Shown one piece after another: positions 55,138 to 63,547 of a DNA stretch of 64,000 bases (positions are counted from its first letter, which is position 1; each line of letters opens with the position of its first letter). This DNA is from Sulfitobacter sp. DSM 110093. Its GTDB lineage: Bacteria > Pseudomonadota > Alphaproteobacteria > Rhodobacterales > Rhodobacteraceae. The notes under the pieces are model-generated. The model saw only the letters and a program-made list of their open reading frames with translations, was not told where the DNA came from and did not search any database. Made by a program: the position numbers and the translations under genes. The stretch lies in contig NZ_CP085167.1 in assembly GCF_022788715.1 (NCBI RefSeq), positions 62,001-126,000 of the forward strand. The letters run 5' to 3'.

Positions 55138-55983
55138 TCAGAAATCCAGCCCAAGGTCCAGCGTTGTCGCAGAATGTGTGAGCGCGCCCATGGAGATATA
55201 GTTCACCCCCGTCGCCGCGACCTCGGCAATGCGCGGCAATGTCATGTTGCCCGAAGCCTCAAGGACAATGCGCCCATTGGCAATTCCGACCGCTTCGTAA
55301 AGCGTCTCCGTGTCCATATTGTCCAGCAGCACAACATCCGCGCCGCCTTCGTCCAAGACCTCTTCAAGCTGCGCCAGCGTGTCCACCTCAATCTCGACGC
55401 GGATCATATGCGATGCGTTGCTTTTCACCGCTTGCAAGACGGGCCGAATGCCACCGGCTGCGGCAATGTGATTGTCTTTGATTAGGATCGCATCCGAGAG
55501 GGAAAAGCGGTGGTTGAATCCACCGCCATGCAGCACCGCTTGTTTTTCGACCATTCGGAGCCCCGGCGTGGTCTTGCGGGTGCAGGTGATCCGGGTCTCG
55601 GTGTCCTTGGTCTCGGCCACGGAGGCCGCCGTCAGGGTGGCGATGCCCGACAGCCGTCCGGCAAAGTTCAACGCCACACGTTCTGCCGACAGGATCGCGG
55701 CGGCGGAGCCTTCGATCTCCATCAGCGTGTCGCCTTTGGAAATCGTGCTTCCGTCTTCTTTCAGTGTACGAACCTCGAGCGTCGGATCGACCAAGTGAAA
55801 GGCCAGCCGTGCGATCTGCATGCCTGAGACGACCCCCTCGGCGCGGGCGCGGAGGCGGGCGGAATAGGTTGTGCCCTTGGGGATCACGCTGCGCGTGGTG
55901 ACATCGCCATAGGTGCCGAGGTCTTCCATCAGCGCGGCGCGGACCAGTGGCTCAAGGATCAGGTCGGGCAGGGCGGTGGTCAT
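55138..55983 (-). CDS. nadC: nicotinate-nucleotide pyrophosphorylase (carboxylating)
   Basis: NadC makes nicotinate mononucleotide from quinolinate and PRPP. The 281-residue enzyme has CTRKTTPGLRMVEKQAV with catalytic and substrate-binding Arg and Lys, HGGGFNHRFSLSDAILIKDN, and EASGNMTLPRIAEVAATG near the end. It is the last gene of nadA-nadB-nadC; the ATG overlaps the nadB stop by four bases. Confidence 0.96.
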   Translation of the reverse strand: MTTALPDLILEPLVRAALMEDLGTYGDVTTRSVIPKGTTYSARLRARAEGVVSGMQIARLAFHLVDPTLEVRTLKEDGSTISKGDTLMEIEGSAAAILSAERVALNFAGRLSGIATLTAASVAETKDTETRITCTRKTTPGLRMVEKQAVLHGGGFNHRFSLSDAILIKDNHIAAAGGIRPVLQAVKSNASHMIRVEIEVDTLAQLEEVLDEGGADVVLLDNMDTETLYEAVGIANGRIVLEASGNMTLPRIAEVAATGVNYISMGALTHSATTLDLGLDF

Positions 55984-57542
55984 GCGGGAAGTTCCTCAGG
56001 GTTGGAGCGGAATGCGATGGCCTCGGCCAGTGTCAGAAAACTGCGCGCGGCCTCGGGAAGCGTGTCGGGATAATCAGTGCGGCAATGCGCGCCCCGGCTT
56101 TCGCGGCGGGCGAGGGCGGCGGCGGTGATCAGCGTCGCTGTGGCGGTCATGTTTTGGAGCTGGGCGCAATCAGGCTGCGCAGCTTCGATCTGTGCAATCG
56201 TGGCGAGGGCGCGTTGCAGCCCCTCCGCATCGCGCAGAACGCCGACATAGGCAGTCATGGTTTGGCGCAGCTGGGCGACGAGGGTCTCATCGGGTGTTTC
56301 GCCAGCGGGCAGGTCGGGCAGGGCCACCACGTCGGTCTCGCTCGCTCTGCATTCCTCAAGCATGTCCTGCGTCGCGCGGCGGGCAAAGACGAGCGCTTCG
56401 AGCAGCCCGTTTGATGCCAAACGGTTCGCGCCGTGCAACCCTGTCGAGGACGCCTCTCCACAGACCCAAAGCCCGGCGAGGCTGGAACGCCCGTGCGCAT
56501 CCGTGGCCACACCGCCCATGTGGTAATGTGCGGCGGCGGCCACGGGGATCGGTTGGATCACCGGGTCAATGCCGTTGCGCGCGCAGGCGGCGGCGACGGC
56601 GGGATACTCGGCCAGTACCGCCGGACCCAAGGCCGCGCGGGTGTCGAGCATGGGGCGCAGCCCGGCTTGGGTCTGGGCAAAGATCGCGCGGGCCACAATG
56701 TCACGCGGGGCGAGTTCGGCGAGCGGGTGGACCTCGGCCATGAACCGCGCCCCCTCGCTGTTGATCAGATGCGCCCCGGCACCGCGCAGGGCTTCGGTCG
56801 CCAAGGGGGCGGGGTCTTCGCCGCAATCAATGGCGGTGGGGTGAAATTGCACGAACTCTGCGTCAGCAATGAGCGCGCCCGCCCGTGCCGCCATGCCGAT
56901 CACCTGCCCGCGAATGCGGGCCGGATTGGTCGTCAGCGCATAAAGCCCGCCCGAGCCGCCACCCGCCAGCAAGACGCCCGCGCCGCGCAGCATCACGGGG
57001 GCGGAGCCTTCGGGCTGGGCCAACTCGATCTCAACGCCGGTGACTTTGGTGCCGTCGCTGTCCAAGCCGCGCGCAAGCACGCCTTCAAGCACCTGGATCG
57101 ACGGGGTATTGCGCACCCGCTCGATCAGGGCGCGCATGATCTCCGCCCCGGCCTGATCGCCCTGTACCCGCACCACACGAGCGAAACTATGCGCCGCCTC
57201 GCGGGACATGACATAGCCGCCATCGGCGCTGCGGTCGAAAGCGGTGCCAAAGTTGGTGAGGGCAAGGATATGGGCGCTGGCCTCTTCCGTCACGGTGGCC
57301 GCGACGCGCGCCTCTACTGTACCAGCACCGGCGGCGATGGTATCCAGCGCATGCGCCTCTGGGCTGTCGGCCTGTGCCATTGCGGCAGCGACGCCCCCCT
57401 GCGCCCAAGCGGAACTGGCCCCCGACCCGAGCGGATCAGGCGAGATCAGCAAAACGGGGCGCGGCGCAAGACAAAGCGCGGCATAAAGCGCGCCGAGGCC
57501 CGCACCGACGATGATGATCCTGCCGGTTGTGATCTCTTGCAC
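55980..57542 (-). CDS. nadB: L-aspartate oxidase
   Basis: NadB oxidises aspartate to iminoaspartate, the first step of NAD de novo synthesis. The 520-residue flavoprotein has the FAD motif GAGLGALYAAL near the N-terminus, GSGASSAWAQGGVAAAM, HFHPTAID-like QFHPTAIDCGED, and GEASSTGLHGANRLASNGLL, the second FAD and substrate block. It lies 11 bases after nadA. Confidence 0.96.
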   Translation of the reverse strand: MQEITTGRIIIVGAGLGALYAALCLAPRPVLLISPDPLGSGASSAWAQGGVAAAMAQADSPEAHALDTIAAGAGTVEARVAATVTEEASAHILALTNFGTAFDRSADGGYVMSREAAHSFARVVRVQGDQAGAEIMRALIERVRNTPSIQVLEGVLARGLDSDGTKVTGVEIELAQPEGSAPVMLRGAGVLLAGGGSGGLYALTTNPARIRGQVIGMAARAGALIADAEFVQFHPTAIDCGEDPAPLATEALRGAGAHLINSEGARFMAEVHPLAELAPRDIVARAIFAQTQAGLRPMLDTRAALGPAVLAEYPAVAAACARNGIDPVIQPIPVAAAAHYHMGGVATDAHGRSSLAGLWVCGEASSTGLHGANRLASNGLLEALVFARRATQDMLEECRASETDVVALPDLPAGETPDETLVAQLRQTMTAYVGVLRDAEGLQRALATIAQIEAAQPDCAQLQNMTATATLITAAALARRESRGAHCRTDYPDTLPEAARSFLTLAEAIAFRSNPEELPA

Positions 57543-57553
57543 CGGCGCGGCCC

Positions 57554-58606
57554 TCAGAGGCCAAGTTCGCGGGACAGGTCGATCATCCGCTGCACCACGA
57601 CACGGGCTTTTTCGGAGACTTCCGCCTCAACCTCGACCGCGCCGGACATGGTGTGCAGCGACCACAGCACCTTTTCGAGCGTGATCTTCTTCATGTAGGG
57701 GCACATGTTGCAGGGGCCGACGAAATCGACTTCGGGCAGCTCATCCGCGATGTTCGACGCCATGGAGCATTCGGTGACCAGCATCGCTTTCGCCGGTTTC
57801 TCGCGGTGCACATAGTCCAGAATGCCGCTGGTCGAGCCGGAGAAATCCGCCTCAGCCACCACATCTGGTGGGCATTCGGGGTGCGCGATGATGCGGGTGT
57901 CGGGGTTCCACTCGCGGTAATCGGCGATATCCTTGGCGGTATAGCGTTCGTGCACGATGCAGGCCCCGTCCCACCAGACGATGCGTTTCTCGGGCACCTG
58001 TTTGGCGATGTTCTGGGCGAGGTATTTGTCGGGCGTCATGATCACCGTGTCGCTCTCCATCGCGGCGACGATCTGCGCGGCGTTGGAGGAGGTGCAGCAG
58101 ATGTCTGACGCAGCTTTCACTTCGGCAGTGGTGTTCACATAAGTTACCACCGGCGCGCCGGGGTATTGCGCGCGCATCTGTTCGACACCCTCGGCGGTGA
58201 TGCTTTCGGCCAGCGAACAGCCCGCATCCATATCCGGGATCAGGACGGTTTTCGACGGGTTCAGGATTTTCGAGGTCTCGGCCATGAAATGCACGCCGCA
58301 TTGCACGATCACATCGGCCTCAACCTCGGTCGCTTTGATCGCCAGTTGCAGGCTGTCGCCCACGAAATCGGCGATGCCGTGGTAGATGTCAGGCGTCATG
58401 TAGTTATGCGCGAGGATCACCGCGTTGCGCTCTTTTTTCAGCTTGTTGATCGCGGCAACATAGGGGGCGTGAATGGCCCAATCGGGGGGCGAAACGACGC
58501 GGTCCATCTTGGCGTAGATATCGGCCATTTCAGCCGCCAGCGCAGGCGATGGCGCGAGGTCGTAATGGCGCTCAAGCTCGCTGGGCGAAAAGATTTCATC
58601 ACGCAT
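57554..58606 (-). CDS. nadA: quinolinate synthase
   Basis: NadA condenses iminoaspartate with dihydroxyacetone phosphate to quinolinate on a [4Fe-4S] cluster. With ATG 58606 (GGAGGGGG upstream) the product is 350 residues. Cluster ligands are visible as Cys103 in VQCGVHFMAE, the Cys of DICCTSSNAAQ and the C-terminal GPCNMCPYMK. AHNYMTPDIYHGIADFVGDS is the N-terminal substrate site. It heads the nadABC operon. Confidence 0.96.
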   Translation of the reverse strand: MRDEIFSPSELERHYDLAPSPALAAEMADIYAKMDRVVSPPDWAIHAPYVAAINKLKKERNAVILAHNYMTPDIYHGIADFVGDSLQLAIKATEVEADVIVQCGVHFMAETSKILNPSKTVLIPDMDAGCSLAESITAEGVEQMRAQYPGAPVVTYVNTTAEVKAASDICCTSSNAAQIVAAMESDTVIMTPDKYLAQNIAKQVPEKRIVWWDGACIVHERYTAKDIADYREWNPDTRIIAHPECPPDVVAEADFSGSTSGILDYVHREKPAKAMLVTECSMASNIADELPEVDFVGPCNMCPYMKKITLEKVLWSLHTMSGAVEVEAEVSEKARVVVQRMIDLSRELGL

Positions 58607-58740
58607 GGTCGGTCCCCCTCCGGCCTTGGCGCGTGTCACGGCACCGCGCTGGACACCACACCCGGCGTGCTGGCCATAGACGACTGGCGGGGTTTGGGCA
58701 AGCCAATACCCTTTATGACAGGGCGATCAGCCTCTGTGGA

Positions 58741-59613
58741 TCAGGTGAATTTGCGGAACAAACGGGTCTGATCGAACATCTCTTCCAGCCGCTCGGCCCG
58801 GTCTTTGGTGTCGGCCCAGTTGATGTCTTGCATGGCCGAAATCACGCTCTCCACCAGCAACAGTGTGGCCGCCGCGCTGTCCCAAGCCGAAGGCGCGACG
58901 ATCCGGCTGGAGAAACAGATATCGGCAAGGCTATGCACCGGGGAACGCCACTGGTCGGTGAAGAGGATGATCTTGGCCCCCCGCGCATGGGCCATTTCGG
59001 CCAGTTTCAGGGTGTTGTTCTCATATCGGCGCACGTCAAAGATAACGAAGACATCGCCTTCGCCCACGTCGAGCAGGTAATGCGGCCAAGCGTTTGAGGT
59101 GGATTGGATGTGGGTCACTTTCGGGCGGATGATCTGCGCGTGCAGGAACAGATATTCCGCCATCGTATGGGTGATGCGCCCGCCGACGATATAAAGCGGG
59201 TGCGCCGTGTCGGCGATCAGCGCACAGGCGCGGTCAAAGGTCTCGGGCTCAATCTGGCCGAGGGTATGACGGATATTGTCGATCACTGCGTCGGTGAAAC
59301 GGTTCAGCACATGGCCCGAGGGCGCGCCTTCGGTCCATGTGTCGTGTTTGGCGATGGGGTTCTTGGCCTTGGCCTTTAGCTCCTCGCGCAACTCGTTCTG
59401 AAACTCGGGGTAGCCCTTGAACCCCAGCTTCTGCACCATCCGCGCCACGGTGGGGGTCGAGACATTGGCATCCTTGGCAAGCGCCGTCAGCGGGCCGAGG
59501 CCAGAGGCGGGGTAATTCTCAAGAATCGAATGGGCGAGTTGCCGTTCCGCACGGGTCAGCCGGTCCAGCTCCTGCTGGATGCGGTCAGAAATGGTCAGCG
59601 TCGGTTCAGCCAT
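58741..59613 (-). CDS. RpiR/MurR-family transcriptional regulator
   Basis: A 290-residue regulator with an N-terminal helix-turn-helix (LTALAKDANVSTPTVARMVQ) and a C-terminal SIS domain (about 130-260) that binds phosphosugars or other ligands. The SIS part contains PLYIVGGRITHTMAEYLF and IFDVRRYENNTLKLAEMAHA. It starts at ATG 59613 (AGAGGGG upstream). It is divergent from the amidohydrolase-TRAP operon, and a 14-bp inverted repeat lies between them, so it is probably the local regulator of that operon. Confidence 0.88.
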   Translation of the reverse strand: MAEPTLTISDRIQQELDRLTRAERQLAHSILENYPASGLGPLTALAKDANVSTPTVARMVQKLGFKGYPEFQNELREELKAKAKNPIAKHDTWTEGAPSGHVLNRFTDAVIDNIRHTLGQIEPETFDRACALIADTAHPLYIVGGRITHTMAEYLFLHAQIIRPKVTHIQSTSNAWPHYLLDVGEGDVFVIFDVRRYENNTLKLAEMAHARGAKIILFTDQWRSPVHSLADICFSSRIVAPSAWDSAAATLLLVESVISAMQDINWADTKDRAERLEEMFDQTRLFRKFT

Positions 59614-59676
59614 GGATGCCCCTCTTTTGACGAGTAATAACACAAACTGAACGGCGTTGTAATAAATTCGACATTA

Positions 59677-59690
59677 TTCTGTTGACAGAA
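59677..59690. promoter_or_regulatory. candidate operator for the RpiR regulator
   Basis: TTCTGT-TG-ACAGAA is a perfect inverted repeat in the 119-base gap between the regulator and the amidohydrolase gene. A second AT-rich repeat AATAA-N8-TTATT lies just beside it. The spacing, between two divergent genes, suits an autoregulating RpiR-type protein; no binding data are implied. Confidence 0.45.
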
Positions 59691-59732
59691 GCCCCCCGCC
59701 CGAATGAGGTTTGATCAACTGAGGGGGACAAG

Positions 59733-60512
59733 GTGTCAGAGCAGACAGATCTTTCGAATGAAGCCGTCGAGGTGATCAACGCCGGGGCCAAGGCGCCGCT
59801 GGTGCTGGTCTGCGAACATGCGGCGCGTGAGATACCGGCCTGCTTTGATGGTCTTGGTCTGGATGCCGCGGCCCGTGAAAGCCATGTGGCTTGGGATCCC
59901 GGTGCCTTGGGCGTGGCCCGGGCCATGGCGCAGGATCTGGATGCGGCGCTGGTGGCGGGGCGTGTCTCGCGGCTCGTCTACGACTGCAACCGCCCGCCCG
60001 AAGCCCCTGGCGCGATGCCCGCCCAAAGCGAGATTTTCGCGATCCCCGGCAATGCCACGCTTGATGAGGCAGGCCGGGCCGAGCGGGTGACACGCTATTA
60101 CGAGCCCTTCCGCGCGACCCTTGCCGCGACGATCAAACGGGTGGATGCGCCCGCGATCGTGACGGTGCATAGTTTCACGCCCATCTACCACGGCAAACCG
60201 CGCCGCGTGGAGATTGGCATCCTGCATGACAGTGACACACGGCTGGCCGATGCGATGCTGGCCGTGGCGCCAGATTTTACGGACCTAACGGTCGAGCGCA
60301 ACGCGCCTTATGGCCCCCAAGACGGGGTAACCCATACGCTCAAGGAACATGGTTTGGTGCATGGCCATCCGCATGTCATGCTTGAGATCCGTAATGACCT
60401 GATCACAACCGAGGCCGAGCAACAGCAGATGGCCGCGATGATCAGCAATTGGCTGCGCGCCGCGCTCATGCGGCCCGAAATGAGGGACGCGATGAAGGAC
60501 GCCAAACCATGA
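59733..60512 (+). CDS. N-formylglutamate amidohydrolase family protein
   Basis: A 259-residue protein of the N-formylglutamate amidohydrolase (HutG-type) family, which uses a zinc ion to remove formyl groups from amino acids. LVCEHAARE, the family's start, holds the metal-binding His-Ala, and TVHSFTPIYHGKPR and LEIRNDLI are further conserved blocks. There are no other histidine-use genes here, so the real substrate may be another formylated or amide compound brought in by the TRAP genes. The start is GTG 59733 with GAGGGGG upstream; its stop overlaps dctQ (ATGA). Confidence 0.86.
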   Translation: MSEQTDLSNEAVEVINAGAKAPLVLVCEHAAREIPACFDGLGLDAAARESHVAWDPGALGVARAMAQDLDAALVAGRVSRLVYDCNRPPEAPGAMPAQSEIFAIPGNATLDEAGRAERVTRYYEPFRATLAATIKRVDAPAIVTVHSFTPIYHGKPRRVEIGILHDSDTRLADAMLAVAPDFTDLTVERNAPYGPQDGVTHTLKEHGLVHGHPHVMLEIRNDLITTEAEQQQMAAMISNWLRAALMRPEMRDAMKDAKP

Positions 60513-61075
60513 AATTCATGCGTGGCTATATCCGGGGCATCGACGCGATGAACCGACGGATCGGGCGGATCATGATGTATGGCATCTTTGTCCTGATGGG
60601 GGTGCTTTTGTGGTCGACGGTCAGCAAAGCATTTTTCGTGCCCTCGCTTTGGACGCTGGAAATGGCCCAATTCATCATGGTGGGCTACTACATCCTAGGT
60701 GGGCCCTATTCGATCCAGCTCGGCTCGAACGTGCGGATGGACCTGCTTTACGGCGATTGGTCGCTGCGCCGGAAGGCGTGGTTTGACCTGTTCACTGTTT
60801 TCTTCCTGATCTTCTACCTCTGTGTGCTGCTCTATGGCGCGGTCAGTTCCACCGCCTATTCGCTTGGCTATTGGGGGACCGAGCCGTTTAGCTTTTTCGG
60901 TGGGTTGGTTACGGGGGCCGAAGAGATCGGCCATATGGAAAAATCCAATTCTGCTTGGCGGCCCTACCTCTGGCCCATCAAGGTTGTGATGATCGTCGGT
61001 ATCTTTCTGATGCTGCTGCAATGTCTGTCCGAGCTGTTGAAAGACGTGCTGCGGCTCAAGGGTGAGGCCATCTGA
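60509..61075 (+). CDS. TRAP transporter small permease (DctQ family)
   Basis: A 188-residue protein with four hydrophobic segments (IMMYGIFVLMGVLLWS, MAQFIMVGYYILGGPY, FFLIFYLCVLLYGAV, VVMIVGIFLMLLQCL), the DctQ topology. It pairs with the DctM-type permease and the periplasmic binding protein that follow. The ATG overlaps the amidohydrolase stop, showing that uptake and hydrolysis are made together. Confidence 0.9.
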   Translation: MKFMRGYIRGIDAMNRRIGRIMMYGIFVLMGVLLWSTVSKAFFVPSLWTLEMAQFIMVGYYILGGPYSIQLGSNVRMDLLYGDWSLRRKAWFDLFTVFFLIFYLCVLLYGAVSSTAYSLGYWGTEPFSFFGGLVTGAEEIGHMEKSNSAWRPYLWPIKVVMIVGIFLMLLQCLSELLKDVLRLKGEAI

Positions 61076-62400
61076 TGTCCTATGAAATGATCGCGACATT
61101 GATGTTCTCATCGATGATGCTGATGCTGATTACGGGCCAGCGGGTGTTTGGCGCTATCGGCTTTATCGCCGTTGTGTCGGCGCTGCTGCTGTGGGGCGAC
61201 AAGGGGGGATATGATATCGGCTTTGCCGCCGCGATGAAGCTGATGAAGTGGTATCCGCTGCTGACGCTGCCGATGTTCATCTTCATGGGCTATGTCCTGA
61301 GCGAAAGCCGCATCGCCGATGACCTTTACAAGATGTTCCATGTCTGGATGGGCGGTGTGCGCGGCGGGCTGGCGATTGGGACGATTGGTCTGATGGTGCT
61401 GATCTCTGCCATGAACGGGCTGAGCGTGGCGGGGATGGCAATTGGTTCGACCATCGCGCTGCCGGAATTGCTGAAACGTGGCTATGACAAAAGGATGGTG
61501 ACGGGGGTGATCCAAGCCGGGTCGAGCCTTGGCATCCTCGTGCCGCCCTCGGTCGTGCTGGTGCTTTATGCGATGATCGCGCGGCAGCCCGTGGGGCAGC
61601 TGTGGCTCGCGGGGGTCATTCCGGGGCTGATGATGGCGGCGATGTTCATTGCCTACATCGTGATCCGGTGCCGCATGAACCCTGAGCTTGGCCCCATCCT
61701 CTCGGCCGAAGATCGTGACATTCCGCGCGCCGAAAAGCTGCGCCTTTTGCGCGCGGGCATCCTGCCGCTGGTGATCTTTGCGGTGATGATGGTGCCGTTC
61801 GTGCGCGGCTGGACCAGCCTTGTGGAAAGTTCGGCCATCGGTGCGGGTGCGGCCTTCCTTGCAGCGGTCCTCAAGGGCCGCATGACGCGCGAGGTTTTCG
61901 AGAACTCTGTGCGCAACACGTTGGGCATCACCTGCATGTTCATGTGGATCATCCTCGCCGCCCTCGCCTTTGGCGCGGTGTTTGACGGGCTGGGCGCGGT
62001 GAAGGCGATCGAAAGCCTGTTCACCGAGAAGATGAACCTCAGCCCGTGGATGATCTTGATCATGATGCAGCTCAGCTTCATCATCATGGGCACGTTCCTT
62101 GATGATACCGCGATGCTGGTGATCGTGGCGCCGCTCTATGTGCCCTTGGTCGGTGCGCTGGGCTTTGATCTGATCTGGTATGGTATCCTTTATACGATCA
62201 CCACGCAGATCGCCTATATGACGCCGCCGTTTGGCTATAACCTGTTCTTGATGCGCGCCATGGCTCCGCCGGAAATCACGTTGCGCGACATCTATGCCTC
62301 GATCACGCCCTTCGTTCTGGTGATGGTCTTGGCGTTGATACTCGTCATGGTCTTCCCGCAGATCGCGACATGGCTGCCCGATTACATCTACGACAAATAA
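61075..62400 (+). CDS. TRAP transporter large permease (DctM family)
   Basis: A 441-residue membrane protein with about twelve hydrophobic segments. LITGQRVFGAIGFIAVVSAL is the usual first helix pair, and GSSLGILVPPSVVLVLYAMI and ITTQIAYMTPPFGYNLFLM are the two DctM hairpin motifs with the sodium-site region. The start overlaps the dctQ stop by one base. It moves solute using sodium or proton gradients with the DctP-type receptor. Confidence 0.94.
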   Translation: MSYEMIATLMFSSMMLMLITGQRVFGAIGFIAVVSALLLWGDKGGYDIGFAAAMKLMKWYPLLTLPMFIFMGYVLSESRIADDLYKMFHVWMGGVRGGLAIGTIGLMVLISAMNGLSVAGMAIGSTIALPELLKRGYDKRMVTGVIQAGSSLGILVPPSVVLVLYAMIARQPVGQLWLAGVIPGLMMAAMFIAYIVIRCRMNPELGPILSAEDRDIPRAEKLRLLRAGILPLVIFAVMMVPFVRGWTSLVESSAIGAGAAFLAAVLKGRMTREVFENSVRNTLGITCMFMWIILAALAFGAVFDGLGAVKAIESLFTEKMNLSPWMILIMMQLSFIIMGTFLDDTAMLVIVAPLYVPLVGALGFDLIWYGILYTITTQIAYMTPPFGYNLFLMRAMAPPEITLRDIYASITPFVLVMVLALILVMVFPQIATWLPDYIYDK

Positions 62401-62450
62401 CAACGAGAGCCGCGCGAAGACGGCCTGACATTTCAACAAAGGAGAGACGT

Positions 62451-63488
62451 ATGACCACTCGCAGAAAGTTCTTATCCGGGGCCGCCGTTGCCGCCCCAGC
62501 GGCCCTTGCCGCGCCGTCCATTGTCCATGCCCAAGCGCCGATCAAATGGCGCATGCAGACCTATGCGGGCGCCGCATTGGGCGAGCAGGTGACCAAACCC
62601 GCCGTCGATTACATCAACGCCGCCGCCAATGGCGAGATGGAGATCGAGCTGTTCTACGCCGACCAGATCGTCCCCACCGGCGAGCTTTTCCAAGCCATGC
62701 AGCGCGGCACCATCGACATGGTGCATTCCGATGATGATAGCATGGCATCGCCCACACCGTTGCAGCAGTTCGGCGGGTATTTCCCCTTTGCGACCAAGCA
62801 CATCCTCGACGTGCCGGTGCTGTTTAACCAATACGGGTTGGCCGATATCTGGAAAGAAGAATACGCCAAGGTTGGTGTCGAATGGCTGTCGGCTGCGGGC
62901 CAAGACCCCTGTAACTTCAACACCACCAAAGAGATCAAATCGGTCGCCGATCTGGACGGTCTGAAGCTCTACACCTTCCCCACCGCGGGCCGCTTCCTGT
63001 CAAAGTTCGGCGTGGTGCCGGTGAACATTCCTTACGAGGACGCCGAAGTGGCGGTGCAGACCGGCGAGCTGGACGGTATGGCGTGGTCGGGCATCACCGA
63101 AGACTACACCGTCGGTTGGGCCGATGTGACCGACTACTTCCTGACCAACAACATCTCGGGCGCTTGGATCGGGTCGTTCTTTGTCAACCAGCAGCAGTGG
63201 GCCGATCTGCCGGATCACCTCAAGCAACTGGTCATGGCGGGGATCGAAGCGGGTCACACCTACCGCAACCAGTGGTACTGGGGCGGCGAGGCACGTCTGC
63301 GGGCGCAGGGCGACAAGCTCAAGCTCAGCACTGTGCCTGCCGATGAATGGGCCGAGGTCGAAAACGCGGCCAAGGACTTCTGGACAGAGATCGCCGAAGA
63401 AGGCGAAGTGCACGCCAAGATCGTGCAGATCTTCCGCGACTATAACGAAGTCATCAACAAAGCCGGTCCACCCTACACCAACGGCTGA
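62451..63488 (+). CDS. TRAP transporter substrate-binding protein (DctP family)
   Basis: A 345-residue periplasmic receptor. TTRRKFLSGAAVAAPAALAA is a twin-arginine signal peptide. The mature part has the TRAP-receptor pattern: FPTAGRFLSKFGVVPVNIPY, with the ligand-binding Arg in the usual position, and GELDGMAWSGITEDYTVGW. AAGGAGAG is well placed before ATG 62451. Several Trp residues near the binding region suggest an organic acid or aromatic or keto-acid ligand, but this is not secure. A longer frame from 62370 is rejected. Confidence 0.92.
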   Translation: MTTRRKFLSGAAVAAPAALAAPSIVHAQAPIKWRMQTYAGAALGEQVTKPAVDYINAAANGEMEIELFYADQIVPTGELFQAMQRGTIDMVHSDDDSMASPTPLQQFGGYFPFATKHILDVPVLFNQYGLADIWKEEYAKVGVEWLSAAGQDPCNFNTTKEIKSVADLDGLKLYTFPTAGRFLSKFGVVPVNIPYEDAEVAVQTGELDGMAWSGITEDYTVGWADVTDYFLTNNISGAWIGSFFVNQQQWADLPDHLKQLVMAGIEAGHTYRNQWYWGGEARLRAQGDKLKLSTVPADEWAEVENAAKDFWTEIAEEGEVHAKIVQIFRDYNEVINKAGPPYTNG

Positions 63489-63547
63489 ACCGACAACCGG
63501 GGGCGCGCTGCCAGCGCCCCCGCCTTACCCCCTGAAGTGGACAGAAC

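Noticed and set aside
61108-62439. Long His-rich minus-strand frame opposite the DctM permease.
   Set aside because: The composition is what antisense translation of a membrane protein gives; no motif and no ribosome site.
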